A stretch of DNA of 64,000 nt from Melioribacter roseus (GCA_020722005.1 DYLP01000006.1:1-64000); one strand, 5' to 3'. Counted from the stretch's first letter, positions 54,232 through 63,818 are shown. Notes: generated by a model from the letters alone, not told the origin. Numbers and translations are program-made.

Positions 54232-55125
54232 ATGAACACCAAAAACAGCCTGCTCAGTTCAGCTATGCTGCTCATTTTGCTTGCGCTGCTTAGTTGTTCT
54301 TCTGCAAATCTAATAAAAAAAGAAGAAAAAGATGCCGTTGCCATAAAAGTAATGACATTTAATATACGATATGGCAGCGCTGAAGACGGAATTAACAACT
54401 GGGACAATCGAAAAGAAGTTGCTTTCGATGTCATAAGAAATTATTATCCAGATTTGTTAGGAATGCAGGAGGTACTAAAATTTCAGCTGGATGAAACACT
54501 CGATCAATTTCCGTATTATGATTACGTAGGAGTTGGTAGAGATGATGGCAAAACAGGTGGAGAATATTCACCCTTGTTATATTTGAGAGAGCGATTTATA
54601 GTTGATACTTGCGGAACATTCTGGTTCTCTGATACTCCCGAAATTCCAGGTTCGAAATCGTGGGGAAATGAAATTACTAGAATAAGTAGCTGGGCTCGGC
54701 TTTTCGACAAATTTACCGGAAATGTAATTGAAATTTACAATCTGCATCTTGACCACAAATCGAAGGACTCGAGAATTAAAAGCGCTCGGTTGTTGCTTAA
54801 AAAAATTAAGCCGAATATTCCCACTATAATAACTGGAGATTTCAACAGTTCCGAAGACGAGGAAACTATAAAATTAATATCAGACAGCGGCTTTAAGGAC
54901 ACCTATCGTTTTATCTATGCAAATTCAAGCCACGAGGGGACATATCATCGTTTTGTAGGCGACGATACAGGGGATAAAATAGATTTTATTTTCGTTTCAA
55001 ATCATTTCAAAATACTGGATGCTGAGATAATTAAAACATACAGATTGACAGGCGATAAGAAGCAATATCCTTCCGATCATTTTCCTGTTGTAGCCGAAGT
55101 AGCAATAGATGACCGGGTGAAATAA
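54232..55125 (+). CDS. Endonuclease/exonuclease/phosphatase family lipoprotein
   Basis: The 297-aa product has a lipoprotein signal (lipobox ALLSC, Cys22). A complete EEP fold follows with VMTFNIRYGSAEDG, LGMQEVLKFQ (metal Glu), IYNLHLDHKS, IITGDFNSSEDE and the C-terminal SDHFPVVAEV. Exported members are usually phosphodiesterases or phosphatases acting on lipids or sugars rather than DNA. A strong terminator follows directly. Confidence 0.9.
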   Translation: MNTKNSLLSSAMLLILLALLSCSSANLIKKEEKDAVAIKVMTFNIRYGSAEDGINNWDNRKEVAFDVIRNYYPDLLGMQEVLKFQLDETLDQFPYYDYVGVGRDDGKTGGEYSPLLYLRERFIVDTCGTFWFSDTPEIPGSKSWGNEITRISSWARLFDKFTGNVIEIYNLHLDHKSKDSRIKSARLLLKKIKPNIPTIITGDFNSSEDEETIKLISDSGFKDTYRFIYANSSHEGTYHRFVGDDTGDKIDFIFVSNHFKILDAEIIKTYRLTGDKKQYPSDHFPVVAEVAIDDRVK

Positions 55126-55158
55126 AAATTCCCGAAGCTCGTGAAGCTTCGGGAATTT
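55126..55158. terminator. Strong bidirectional hairpin terminator
   Basis: AAATTCCCGAAGCT (55126-55139) pairs perfectly with AGCTTCGGGAATTT (55145-55158) around a five-base loop. A-rich sequence on the left and T-rich on the right make it work for both the plus EEP gene and the minus ferredoxin gene. Confidence 0.9.
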
Positions 55159-55162
55159 AAAA

Positions 55163-55495
55163 TTATCTTCCTACCGAATCGAGATATTCTTTCTTTTTGA
55201 GGAGAGTTTCTTTGTCTTCTACATGTTTGGGGTCGGGAATGCAGCAATCGACTGGACATACAGCAGCACATTGAGGTTCGTCGTGAAAACCGACACATTC
55301 TGTACATTTGTCCGGAACAATGTAAAAGTGCTCGTCCGAAAAAAATCCTGTAGCACCCGATGGAGCCGGATCGTCAGGTCCATAGGTTTTACCTCCCAGA
55401 GACCATTCAGCACCACCTTCATAAATTGCAGTATTAGGGCATTCCGGTTCGCAAGCACCACAATTGATGCATTCATCAGTTATCATTATAGCCAT
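55163..55495 (-). CDS. Ferredoxin, 2[4Fe-4S]
   Basis: The 110-aa product has [17 protein letters not shown] and a second cluster [21 protein letters not shown], read here as [10 protein letters not shown] then [11 protein letters not shown]. The insert between the first two and third Cys is the pattern of Chlorobium- and Alvin-type ferredoxins. The second Met (55495) has AGGAG at good distance; the frame opens two codons earlier with TTG. It is a low-potential electron carrier. Confidence 0.92.
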   Translation of the reverse strand: MAIMITDECINCGACEPECPNTAIYEGGAEWSLGGKTYGPDDPAPSGATGFFSDEHFYIVPDKCTECVGFHDEPQCAAVCPVDCCIPDPKHVEDKETLLKKKEYLDSVGR

Positions 55496-55617
55496 TTTCA
55501 AATCTCCTGGTTTATTTGATAAAAGAAAATTAAGCTTAAAATTTTTCTAAAACCAATGAAATAATAATAAAAGGATAATATAACTTCAAGGGAAAAAGGA
55601 TATTTCCTCATAAAATA

Positions 55618-56322
55618 TCACCAACTTCCGCTGGCTCCTCCGCCTCCGAAGGAACCCCCACCGCCACTAAATCCTCCTCCAAAAGATCCACCGCTCCAAC
55701 CACTGCTTCTACCTCCCATCGAGCCGATTACCAGCCAAGGCAGTAATCCTCCCCTCTTTCCACCTCTTGTTAAAAGTATTAACAGGATAATCATGATTAT
55801 GTAACCAATCGGTAATTTTATATCATCCTTTTCCTCACGTTGATCGTTCGTATATTCACCTTTGACAGCCATCATAATAGCTGCTAAACCGGATTTAATG
55901 CCTGAATAGTAATCGCCTTCCCTAAAATAAGGTTTTACTTCATTTCGTAGAATTGAACTTGCGAGCGCATCGGGTAGAACACCTTCCAAGCCGTATCCCA
56001 CCTCAATGCGCATTTTACGGTCATCTTTTGCAACAAAAAATAAGACTCCGTTATTTTTACCCGTTCTTCCTATTTTATTTTTTTCTGCAACTTCATATGT
56101 ATAATATTCGAGTGGATAACCTTGTAAAGAACTAATCATAAGAAAAACAATTTGTGTAGAAGTTGAGTCGTCGAAACTTTTGAGTAGATAATTAAGCTCA
56201 CTCACTTGAGGTTGTGCAAGTGTTGTAGTAAAATCGTTGGCATAATTTTTCAAAAGAGGTATTTCCGGTTGTGCCGTCAACTGAATTGTAATAAATAATA
56301 ATAAGGCAATTTTTTTCATCAA
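55618..56322 (-). CDS. TPM-domain (YgcG family) exported protein
   Basis: The 234-aa product has a signal peptide (1-17), a TPM domain (about 22-150) with TSTQIVFLMISSLQGYPLEYY, read as TSTQIVFLMISS then LQGYPLEYY, and GKNNGVLFFVAKDDRKMRIEVG, read as NGVLFFVAKDD. A membrane helix lies at about 172-184, followed by a Gly/Ser-rich end (GGSFGGGFSGGGGSFGGGG). It is paired with LemA, as is usual. Confidence 0.87.
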   Translation of the reverse strand: MMKKIALLLFITIQLTAQPEIPLLKNYANDFTTTLAQPQVSELNYLLKSFDDSTSTQIVFLMISSLQGYPLEYYTYEVAEKNKIGRTGKNNGVLFFVAKDDRKMRIEVGYGLEGVLPDALASSILRNEVKPYFREGDYYSGIKSGLAAIMMAVKGEYTNDQREEKDDIKLPIGYIIMIILLILLTRGGKRGGLLPWLVIGSMGGRSSGWSGGSFGGGFSGGGGSFGGGGASGSW

Positions 56323-56331
56323 TTGTACATC

Positions 56332-56940
56332 TTAAAATTGAACTCTGGGTGCTTCTTCCGCTCCTGCTGCGGCACGGAAATACTCTTTTTCTTTAAAACC
56401 AGACATGTTGGCAATAATAGCAGCGGGAAAACGTTTGATCTGAGTATTATATTCCTGGACGACCTGATTATATTTCATTCTTTCTACGGCAATTCTATTT
56501 TCCGTTCCTTCGAGCTGAGTCTGTAACTGGAGAAAATTTTCGTTTGCTTTCAGTTGAGGATAGTTTTCAGAAACAACCAGCAATCTCGATAATGCACTGC
56601 TCAAACCATCCTGAGCCTGTTGAAATTTTCTAAATGCCTCAGGGTTACTCAATTGGTCAGGCGATAGTCGTATTTGGCCAACTTTTGCTCTTGCTTCGGT
56701 AACTGCAGTATAAGTTTCCTTTTCGAAATTGGCTACGCCTTTTACTGTTTCAACTAAATTTGGAATAAGATCGAATCTTCTTTGATATTGATTTTCAACC
56801 TGGCTCCATGCCTGATTGACCTTTTCGTTCAAACCAATCAGATTATTGTAGATACCCACACCCCATCCAACTATAACAAGGATGAGAATGACAATTGCAG
56901 CAACAATACTCAGTGTAATAATTAAACCTTTTTTCATCAT
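56332..56940 (-). CDS. lemA: LemA family protein
   Basis: The 202-aa protein has one membrane helix near the N-terminus (about 8-30), then a helical bundle with NEKVNQAWSQVENQYQRRFDLIPNL, read as KVNQAWSQVENQ then YQRRFDLIPNL, and AIERMKYNQVVQEYN-like AVERMKYNQVVQEYN with FPAAIIANMSGF. These are LemA hallmarks. It precedes the TPM gene by nine bases; the pair probably forms a membrane complex of unknown function. Confidence 0.92.
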   Translation of the reverse strand: MMKKGLIITLSIVAAIVILILVIVGWGVGIYNNLIGLNEKVNQAWSQVENQYQRRFDLIPNLVETVKGVANFEKETYTAVTEARAKVGQIRLSPDQLSNPEAFRKFQQAQDGLSSALSRLLVVSENYPQLKANENFLQLQTQLEGTENRIAVERMKYNQVVQEYNTQIKRFPAAIIANMSGFKEKEYFRAAAGAEEAPRVQF

Positions 56941-56953
56941 ACCTCCTGAAAAA

Positions 56954-58315
56954 TTAATTAGTAAGACTTCTCATCGGAGCAGGAATTCTGCCCCCTCTAT
57001 TTATAAAACCGGCACTGCTAAGCTTTTTAACTTCCATAATGGGAGCTTTACCAAGCAAGCCGCCGTAATTCACAAAATCGCCAACGTCTTTGCCGAAAGC
57101 AGGTATAATTCTGACAGCGGTAGTTTTATCGTTAATAACTCCGATAGCAGATTCGTCGGCAATAATACCAGCTATTGTTTCGACTGGAGTATCTCCTGGT
57201 ATAGCAATCATATCGAGTCCCACGGAACAGACAGCTGTCATAGCTTCAAGTTTTTCTAATGTAAGATTCCCGTTTTGAACGGCACGAATCATACCCATAT
57301 CTTCACTAACTGGAATGAAAGCACCGCTTAGACCTCCAACCGAAGAACTTGCCATCAAGCCTGCTTTTTTTACTGCATCATTCAACATAGCCAGAGCAGC
57401 CGTAGTTCCTGGAGCTCCGACATCCTCCAGCCCCATGGCTTTGAGAATATCTCCAATACTGTCCCCTTCAGCCGGTGTGGGCGCCAGTGATATGTCGACA
57501 ATCCCGAATGGGATTCCGTTTTTTTTGGCTACTTTCCTACCGATTAATTCACCCGCACGTGTAATCTTAAAAATAGTTTTTTTAATTACTTCAGCAAGTT
57601 GCTGCAGGTCAACATGTCCTGCTTCACGGATTGCATCGAGTACAACACCAGGTCCGCTAATACCAACATTTAGAACCACTTCTGGTTCGCTAACCCCATG
57701 GAAGGCACCTGCAACAAATGGATTATCCTCAACTGCATTGGCAAATACGACCAGTTTGGCGCATCCGATCGAATCGTTCTCTTTTGTTAATTCGGCTGTT
57801 TTTTTAATAACATCAGCCATCATTTTAACAGCGTCGATATTAATTCCTGTTTTTGTAGATGCAACATTCACACTCGAGCAAACGCGCTTCGTAGAAGCAA
57901 GTGCTTGTGGTATCGAATTAATTAGTTCAGCCTCGCCGTTTGTCATCCCTTTCTGAACAAGAGCTGAATATCCGGCGATATAGTCAATACCAATATCTTC
58001 CGCAGCTCTGTCAAGTGTATGCGCAATTTCAATGAATTCCTCTTCTTTGCAGGAATCAAATGGAATGGAAATCGGGGTAACAGAAACTCTCTTATTGGCA
58101 ATCGAAATTCCGTAATGCGATTCGATTTCCTTTGCATACTTAACGTGATTTCTTCCGTAACGAATTATTTTATCGTAAATTTTCTGACAGGTAACTTTAA
58201 TGTTTCTGTCGGAACAGTCCCTCAAACTTATTCCCATTGTGACCGTACGGATGTCGAAGTGTTCAATTTCTGTCATCCGTATAGTTTCGAGAATTTCTTC
58301 GAATTCGTATTGCAT
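56954..58315 (-). CDS. UPF0210/PFL-fold protein
   Basis: The 453-aa protein starts with [20 protein letters not shown], the UPF0210 opening, and contains [21 protein letters not shown] and [20 protein letters not shown]. The family shares the pyruvate-formate-lyase fold but its reaction is not known. It lies 29 bp after the ACT-domain gene on the same strand, the usual pairing. Confidence 0.9.
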   Translation of the reverse strand: MQYEFEEILETIRMTEIEHFDIRTVTMGISLRDCSDRNIKVTCQKIYDKIIRYGRNHVKYAKEIESHYGISIANKRVSVTPISIPFDSCKEEEFIEIAHTLDRAAEDIGIDYIAGYSALVQKGMTNGEAELINSIPQALASTKRVCSSVNVASTKTGINIDAVKMMADVIKKTAELTKENDSIGCAKLVVFANAVEDNPFVAGAFHGVSEPEVVLNVGISGPGVVLDAIREAGHVDLQQLAEVIKKTIFKITRAGELIGRKVAKKNGIPFGIVDISLAPTPAEGDSIGDILKAMGLEDVGAPGTTAALAMLNDAVKKAGLMASSSVGGLSGAFIPVSEDMGMIRAVQNGNLTLEKLEAMTAVCSVGLDMIAIPGDTPVETIAGIIADESAIGVINDKTTAVRIIPAFGKDVGDFVNYGGLLGKAPIMEVKKLSSAGFINRGGRIPAPMRSLTN

Positions 58316-58344
58316 ATCAGATAATCTTTATTTGTGATTGTGGG

Positions 58345-58773
58345 TTAAATTCTGTGCATAAATCTGAAAACATCTTCATGCTGCAAATAAATTTTAATTT
58401 TAAGGTCGTCAGCCACTTTTTGCATATCCTTTAGAATTTCGTTCAAATCTTTTGGAGAAGCCGTAATATCGATAATCATTATCATCGTAAAAAAGTCTCC
58501 CATAATTTTCTGGCTTAAGTCGAGAATATCACAACTGTTTTCAGCAAGCGCCCTGGTAACGGCAGCAACTATGCCGGGTTTATTTAATCCGAATGAGGTG
58601 AGTATCACTTTGCCCGAATCCATATTTTTCTTTTCCAGATCGATATTGTCGATGTTCATCGTTTCGATTTTGGATCGGACTGCATTTTTAATCTCATCTT
58701 TTGTAGCTCCCAAACCAAGTTCTTCGATTGTTTCGAGTGTAATTTTTCTAATAACATCTTCCGTTATTTTCAT
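58345..58773 (-). CDS. ACT-domain regulatory protein (UPF0237-like)
   Basis: The 142-aa product has an N-terminal helical part (about 1-48) and a C-terminal ACT domain (about 52-138) with VILTSFGLNKPGIVAAVTRAL, read as ILTSFGLNKPGIVAAVTRAL, and ILDLSQKIMGDFFTMIMIID. The ACT part matches UPF0237, but those proteins are about 90 aa. The extra N-terminus looks like a small helical domain. It overlaps the upstream gene by 4 bp and probably regulates the UPF0210 protein by binding an amino acid. Confidence 0.85.
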   Translation of the reverse strand: MKITEDVIRKITLETIEELGLGATKDEIKNAVRSKIETMNIDNIDLEKKNMDSGKVILTSFGLNKPGIVAAVTRALAENSCDILDLSQKIMGDFFTMIMIIDITASPKDLNEILKDMQKVADDLKIKIYLQHEDVFRFMHRI

Positions 58774-59609
58774 GGTTTTGCTCCGTCATAATTTAACTGA
58801 AAATAAACGAGTGCTCGGTTAAAAATTTCTTTGTTTCTTTTGCGTGCACTTTTTTCTGCAGCTTGAATACTTCCTCTATAAAAACGTAACCATAAAAGAG
58901 AACCATTTGCCATTCCGTCGAAAATACGTTCAGCCGCAAAAGCATCCGCCGTAAAATAACCGAATAAAATGTTATATCCGAGAGATAATAGTCCTTGTAG
59001 ATAATTACCAGTATAAATGAGACCACTTCCTGGCACAATATAAGAAATTGTTTTTGCAAAAGTAACCGAATATTTTTCTTCGATAACATTTCTGCAGATT
59101 CGCTGCATTTCATACGACAATTGATTTTCCTTGAGAATCTGATAAGCCGATTCCCAGTCCTCATCGAATATGTGAATCCATGCTTTCCAGTATAAAAGGG
59201 AATCTTTTTTATTCAGGAATCTCGCATCCTCTTCCATTTCATGAATGATTTCGCTGGCTCGTGGCAGTGTTCCTCTCAATATATTAACTTTTACCATTTC
59301 GATTTTTGCTATGAATTCGCTGTTGGCATCATTAGCATTCAGCGCAGCTCTAAAAAAATATTTAACCGCATCATCAAAGCGCGCGCCACCTTTATAAGAT
59401 TTTCCTATCATCAAATTACAATAGTAAGAATATTCCTGCAGCCGATTACTCATCTCTGCAAAAAAACAGAGCCTTTTATATTCTGTTATAGCATCAAAAT
59501 AATTATGGCTTTTATAAAGACTGTCGGCTTTTGCCTTCAAAAACTCCAGTGAATTCTGAGCACTTATTGCATTTACAACAATTAGTAATATCAAGAGAAA
59601 CTTTTTCAT
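58770..59609 (-). CDS. Exported TPR-like membrane protein, paralogue 2 of the YidD-like operon
   Basis: The 279-aa product has a signal peptide (1-17, ending ISAQ), a TPR-like helical region (about 20-180) and two or more membrane helices (about 190-240). These carry IVPGSGLIYTGNYLQGLLSL, matched by the same motif in its upstream neighbour. The basic C-terminus includes EKSARKRNKEI. Function is unknown. It starts 4 bp inside the end of the neighbouring gene. Confidence 0.7.
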   Translation of the reverse strand: MKKFLLILLIVVNAISAQNSLEFLKAKADSLYKSHNYFDAITEYKRLCFFAEMSNRLQEYSYYCNLMIGKSYKGGARFDDAVKYFFRAALNANDANSEFIAKIEMVKVNILRGTLPRASEIIHEMEEDARFLNKKDSLLYWKAWIHIFDEDWESAYQILKENQLSYEMQRICRNVIEEKYSVTFAKTISYIVPGSGLIYTGNYLQGLLSLGYNILFGYFTADAFAAERIFDGMANGSLLWLRFYRGSIQAAEKSARKRNKEIFNRALVYFQLNYDGAKP

Positions 59610-60469
59610 TTTATTGTCAAATCCGGCAAATAATAATTTCTTGAATGAAAATAAAATTTAATTTTTTTGGCGATTTCTATACTGATTTTTGCATTATAGA
59701 TATTAGCCGAAGCGACCGAGCCATAAACATTCCCTGCATAAAACGCTGCTGCTATTCCAGCAAAAAGATAACCTCTAAATTTATGATTATGCTGAAAAGC
59801 CGATACGGAAAGATAAGCTGTTAGTCCTGTAACTATAAACGAAGTAATGCCGTCGCTAATATTCCCTGTATAAATTTTTCCGGCTCCTGGAATAATCGCT
59901 GAAAGGAGTCCGGCTTGCAATTCGCTCTTAAATGGTGGGTTAAGTTTAAGATAGTATAAACTTTTTACTTCTGCTTTGTTTGAATCTGGAAACACCTCAA
60001 AGAATGCAGTCGTGTCCTCTACTTTTCTGCCTTCATACAAGTAAGATATTGCAGAAAGTAATTTCACTTTATCACGATACACTTCCGGCTGATAAACTTC
60101 GTATTGTGCCAGTTTTCTGAAATCATCAAATTTACCCGTCAAAAAATTCGACAGGTAAAATTTTAATTTTGCTTTATCTTCCAAACTCGAGTTAAAGAAT
60201 AGGGACTTGAAAGTAGCTGCGGCTTCTTCATAACGCTCCATGTTAAAAAAGCAGTCAGCATACTTAAAGAGAGCAGTGTCGTTATACGAAGATTTCAGAT
60301 AGGTTTTGTATTCGTCCAGAGTTCTCAAAAAATCATTTGTACTATAAAGGTAATTGGCAAATTTCAGCCGGTTTTCTGGTGAGTAAAAATCGAAATCGGT
60401 TCTTTGAGCTACAAGCCTTAATTGAAGAAAAGACAGAAGGAAAATTACAATAAGCTTATTTATCGTCAT
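59606..60469 (-). CDS. Exported TPR-like membrane protein, paralogue 1 of the YidD-like operon
   Basis: From the Met at 60469 the product has 287 aa: signal peptide (1-22, ending RLVAQ), TPR-like helices (about 25-180) and membrane helices (about 190-245) with AIIPGAGKIYTGNISDGITS. This is the same motif as in paralogue 2. The Met at 60469 is preferred over the longer frame opening at 60556, because it gives a normal signal peptide and overlaps the YidD-like gene by 14 bp. Confidence 0.7.
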   Translation of the reverse strand: MTINKLIVIFLLSFLQLRLVAQRTDFDFYSPENRLKFANYLYSTNDFLRTLDEYKTYLKSSYNDTALFKYADCFFNMERYEEAAATFKSLFFNSSLEDKAKLKFYLSNFLTGKFDDFRKLAQYEVYQPEVYRDKVKLLSAISYLYEGRKVEDTTAFFEVFPDSNKAEVKSLYYLKLNPPFKSELQAGLLSAIIPGAGKIYTGNISDGITSFIVTGLTAYLSVSAFQHNHKFRGYLFAGIAAAFYAGNVYGSVASANIYNAKISIEIAKKIKFYFHSRNYYLPDLTIK

Positions 60470-60878
60470 TGAAAATCGCCTGATATTTTTTCTGTAAAAG
60501 CGAATAGATTTCGGGAGGGTCGTAAAATTTACCTTTCTCCGAAACGGGATAATCATTAAGTCCCTTGAAAAAATTGATATCCCGTAGAAACCGGTCAGAA
60601 AACATCAGAAACCCCTTAAATAATCCCTCCGATTTAATCGATTTCACGAAGAATGCCGAGCATGCAGGTTCGAAGGGGCAATTATCACCGTCAATATCGG
60701 AAATTAAATAACGATACCCGTTCGCAAGGAACGCAAGGAAATCGTAATCATTCTGTTGAGCATTATCGAAGCCATAGCTGACATAATTAAATTCAACCGC
60801 ACTCCATTTCGTCCATTCGGTTTGTGCGTTCAATATTGTGCTGAATATCAATATATACAGTAATACTTTAATCATCAT
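60456..60878 (-). CDS. Exported YidD-like protein
   Basis: The 140-aa product has a signal peptide (1-18, ending LNAQ) and a central domain (about 50-105) that matches YidD: RYLISDIDGDNCPFEPACSA and FFVKSIKSEGLFKGFLM. Canonical YidD is a cytosolic membrane-associated factor of about 70-85 aa with CRFxPTCS. Here the motif CPFEPACS is preserved, but the protein is exported and longer. It starts a three-gene operon with the two TPR-like proteins. Confidence 0.72.
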   Translation of the reverse strand: MMIKVLLYILIFSTILNAQTEWTKWSAVEFNYVSYGFDNAQQNDYDFLAFLANGYRYLISDIDGDNCPFEPACSAFFVKSIKSEGLFKGFLMFSDRFLRDINFFKGLNDYPVSEKGKFYDPPEIYSLLQKKYQAIFNDDK

Positions 60879-60928
60879 TCACATAAAGTTAAGGTTCACT
60901 AAAATAATTAATTTTAACTACAAGATGG

Positions 60929-60953
60929 AGGGCGGAGATGAGAATTCCGCCCT
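60929..60953. terminator. Hairpin terminator after acyl-CoA dehydrogenase
   Basis: AGGGCGGA (60929-60936) pairs with TCCGCCCT (60946-60953) around a nine-base loop, eight bases after the acyl-CoA dehydrogenase stop on the minus strand. The U run is weak, so it may be only partly efficient. Confidence 0.6.
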
Positions 60954-60960
60954 GCAAAAA

Positions 60961-62109
60961 TTAATTGAAATGCTTCAAGATTTCCCGTGCAATAACAATT
61001 TTCTGGATTTCAGAAGTGCCTTCGTATATTTCTGTAATTTTTGCGTCGCGCAGATATCTTTCCACATGATACTCTCTAACATAGCCATATCCGCCATGGA
61101 TTTGAATGGCTTCGAGTGAGTTTTCGACCGCAACTTTTGAAGAATACAATTTTGCCATCGCTGCCGCTTCGATGTAATCCATCTGCTTGTCTTTCAAAAA
61201 AGCTGCTTTTAATGTAAGTAGTTTGGCAGCCTCGAGGTTAACCGCCATATCGGCAAGTTTGAACTGGATGGCTTGATGATTCGCTATTTCAGTACCGAAA
61301 GCTTTCCGGGTTTTCGAATATTTAACAGCTGCCGAAAAAGCAGCTTCTGCAATACCGCAGGACTGTGCCGCTATACCAATTCTACCGCCGTTTAAAGTCA
61401 TCATCGCAACATTAAAGCCTTTGCCAACTTCCCACAGAATATTTTCTTCGGGCACTTCGCAATTATCGAGTAATAGTGAACAAGTGTCGCTACTTCTTAT
61501 ACCCAGTTTGTCTTCCTTTTTGCCTTGTGTAAATCCCGGCATTCCTTTTTCCACAATAAAACAAGTAATACCTTTATGACGTTTTTCCTTGTCAGTTTGA
61601 GCAAAGACCAAATAATAATCCGCACTCATGCCGTTAGTAGTCCAGTTTTTAGTACCGTTTATAATCCACTTATCGCCTTTCTTAAAAGCAAATGTATGCT
61701 GATGAGTAGCGTCGCTACCGGCTTCTGGTTCCGACAGTGCAAAGGCTCCAAGTTTGTCGCCCCCCGCCAGAGGTTTAAGATATTTCTCTCTCTGATAATC
61801 CGTTCCCCATTCTTCCAGACCGTAACAAACCAGTGAATTGTTAACCGACATAATTACTCCAAGGCTGGCATCCACTTTAGAAATTTCTATCATAGCCAGC
61901 ACATAACTAACTGTATCCAGTCCGGCGCCGTTGTATTCCGGAGATACCATCATACCCATAAATCCGAGCTCCCCCATTTTTTTTACCAGGTCGTGCGGAA
62001 ATACGGCGTTTAGATCGCGTTCTACAGCAGACGAAGCTACTTCGTTTTCCGCAAATTCTCTGGCTGTCTGTTGAATTAAAAGCTGTTCTTCCGTAAGGTT
62101 AAAATCCAT
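60961..62109 (-). CDS. Acyl-CoA dehydrogenase
   Basis: The 382-aa flavoenzyme oxidises acyl-CoA. It has the FAD/substrate motifs GAFALSEPEAGSDA and WTTNG, RKAFGTEIANHQAIQF, and the C-terminal catalytic Glu region AKITEIYEGTSEIQ followed by IVIAREIL. This is the order and length of short/medium-chain (butyryl-CoA-like) dehydrogenases. ETF genes are not nearby. Chain length cannot be told from the sequence. Confidence 0.94.
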   Translation of the reverse strand: MDFNLTEEQLLIQQTAREFAENEVASSAVERDLNAVFPHDLVKKMGELGFMGMMVSPEYNGAGLDTVSYVLAMIEISKVDASLGVIMSVNNSLVCYGLEEWGTDYQREKYLKPLAGGDKLGAFALSEPEAGSDATHQHTFAFKKGDKWIINGTKNWTTNGMSADYYLVFAQTDKEKRHKGITCFIVEKGMPGFTQGKKEDKLGIRSSDTCSLLLDNCEVPEENILWEVGKGFNVAMMTLNGGRIGIAAQSCGIAEAAFSAAVKYSKTRKAFGTEIANHQAIQFKLADMAVNLEAAKLLTLKAAFLKDKQMDYIEAAAMAKLYSSKVAVENSLEAIQIHGGYGYVREYHVERYLRDAKITEIYEGTSEIQKIVIAREILKHFN

Positions 62110-62187
62110 AAAGACTCCTGGTATTCGTTAAAATTATTTTATTTCTTATGAAACTAAGGAATGGAATTCCGAATATCAACTAAATTA

Positions 62188-62217
62188 TTGACGGGAAATT
62201 AATTTATGGAGTATTTA
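62188..62217 (+). promoter_or_regulatory. Possible promoter of rlmN
   Basis: TTGACG (62188-62193) and TATTTA (62212-62217) are 18 bp apart. A start near 62224 would leave only a few leader bases before the rlmN ATG at 62229, so the message may be nearly leaderless. GGAA at 62223 is the only ribosome-site candidate. Tentative. Confidence 0.3.
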
Positions 62218-62228
62218 TATTTGGAATT

Positions 62229-63290
62229 ATGAAAGACAATTCAAAAAAAATATTAAAAGGTTTGACGCTGAGTGAACTGCGCAATTATTTCGAATCGATC
62301 GGCGAGGCAAAATACCGCGGCGACCAGCTTTTTAACTGGCTCTATAATCATATTGTGTTTGATGCGATAGAATTATCCAACTTCCCCAAAAGTTTGCGCA
62401 TGCGACTGGCTGAAGAAACAGAATTTACTACTCTTACGTTATTGGATAAGCAGTATTCATCCACAACAGGGACGATTAAATATTTGTTCTCCACAAACGA
62501 CGGGCACAAAATCGAATCGGTATTGATTCCTGATGAGGATAGAAATACACTTTGCTTGTCTACACAGGTAGGCTGTCCTCTCGATTGTAAATTCTGTGCA
62601 ACAGGATTAATGGGCTTTAAAAGAAATTTGACAGCTGGCGAAATAATAGACCAGTACCTCATAATTGCTTCCAACAGTGGCAAAGAAAAAATAACAAATA
62701 TAGTTTTCATGGGAATGGGTGAGCCATTAATCAATTACCAAAATACTTTGAGAGCTATCGAAATATTCACACACGAATTATCTAAAGGATTGAGTCGCAA
62801 CCGAATCACGGTATCGACTGCAGGAATACCAGAGAAAATTAGAGAGCTTGCAGACAGCAATCTTCGTGTAAAACTTGCATTTTCACTCCATTCTACATTT
62901 AACGAAATCCGCAATAAAATTATGCCAATCAATAAAAAGTATCCTCTCGAAAAAAATATCGAAGTATTGAAATATTATGCAGCAAAAACAAAAACACGAA
63001 TTACTTTCGAATACACAATGCTTCGAGATATTAATGATCGAAATGAGGACATTAAAGGATTAGTTAAATTGTGCAGCCAGATTCCATCTAAAATTAACAT
63101 AATACCATTTAACAGCATTAAACATATGAATCCAGGCGGGATTTCGGCAGAACTGGAACCAACTCCCCTCGACGAGATAATAAAATTTGCAGATGAATTG
63201 CGACAACGCAACATAAGCGTTTTCATTAGAGATACTCAAGGCGACGATATTGCAGCTGCCTGTGGGCAACTGGCAGTTAAATATAACTAA
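62229..63290 (+). CDS. rlmN: 23S rRNA/tRNA adenine-C2 methyltransferase
   Basis: The 353-aa radical-SAM enzyme methylates A2503 of 23S rRNA and A37 of some tRNAs. The cluster motif CPLDCKFC gives Cys116, Cys120 and Cys123. GMGEPLINY, the SAM-binding motif, and STAGIPEKIREL follow. The C-terminal catalytic Cys is in AAACGQLA (about 346). All key residues are present. Confidence 0.96.
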   Translation: MKDNSKKILKGLTLSELRNYFESIGEAKYRGDQLFNWLYNHIVFDAIELSNFPKSLRMRLAEETEFTTLTLLDKQYSSTTGTIKYLFSTNDGHKIESVLIPDEDRNTLCLSTQVGCPLDCKFCATGLMGFKRNLTAGEIIDQYLIIASNSGKEKITNIVFMGMGEPLINYQNTLRAIEIFTHELSKGLSRNRITVSTAGIPEKIRELADSNLRVKLAFSLHSTFNEIRNKIMPINKKYPLEKNIEVLKYYAAKTKTRITFEYTMLRDINDRNEDIKGLVKLCSQIPSKINIIPFNSIKHMNPGGISAELEPTPLDEIIKFADELRQRNISVFIRDTQGDDIAAACGQLAVKYN

Positions 63291-63308
63291 ATTAAAAGAG
63301 GGTTAACC

Positions 63309-63818
63309 ATGAAAGCAGCAATTATTTTCCTGCTTTCTTTTATTCAGGTTTATTCGCAATCAACAGTTAAGAAAGCAAAAACCGTCTTAATACTGCCTTT
63401 TTACGAAAGACAGTTCAATGTATCGACAGAATTGTACCATTCTTTAAAGACGGGCTTTATGAGAGAAAATTATTTAGTGCTGACAAACGATACAGTATGG
63501 AAGAAACTTGATAGTCTCGGCATTTCATTTTCTGACATCGATTCTGAGATTGCAGATTCAATAAAAAAAATAATCGACTGCGATTTAATTGTCTACGGAA
63601 GAATTGACGAAGACATTAAGCCACGCAGTTCATCATTTCACGATCGAAATGTTTCCTATAAGCCTTTTATAATAAAAGTATACGATACACGTTCAAAATC
63701 TCTGGTACTCTATGAAAGAATAGAACTGTTAAGTCGATGGGGACTTTTCAACGACAATACGGAAATTCAAGATATCGGATATAAAACTGCTTTGAAATTA
63801 AGGGCACTGGGTTACTGA
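63309..63818 (+). CDS. Exported protein of unknown function
   Basis: The 169-aa product has a signal peptide (1-17, ending YSQS) and a domain with KTVLILPFYERQFNVSTELY and ADSIKKIIDCDLIVYGRIDED, read as IIDCDLIVYGRIDED. This resembles periplasmic nucleotide-binding-like or TolB/CsgG-like N-terminal folds, in which a strand is followed by a helix and a YGRI/GxI strand. No catalytic motif is visible. GAGGG precedes the ATG. The stop overlaps the next ATG by one base. Confidence 0.55.
   Translation: MKAAIIFLLSFIQVYSQSTVKKAKTVLILPFYERQFNVSTELYHSLKTGFMRENYLVLTNDTVWKKLDSLGISFSDIDSEIADSIKKIIDCDLIVYGRIDEDIKPRSSSFHDRNVSYKPFIIKVYDTRSKSLVLYERIELLSRWGLFNDNTEIQDIGYKTALKLRALGY

Noticed and set aside
57315..57956. 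Long plus-strand frame (213 codons) opposite the UPF0210 gene
   Set aside because: It is a shadow of a strongly conserved minus-strand gene; its Ser/Pro/Thr-rich translation has no domain.
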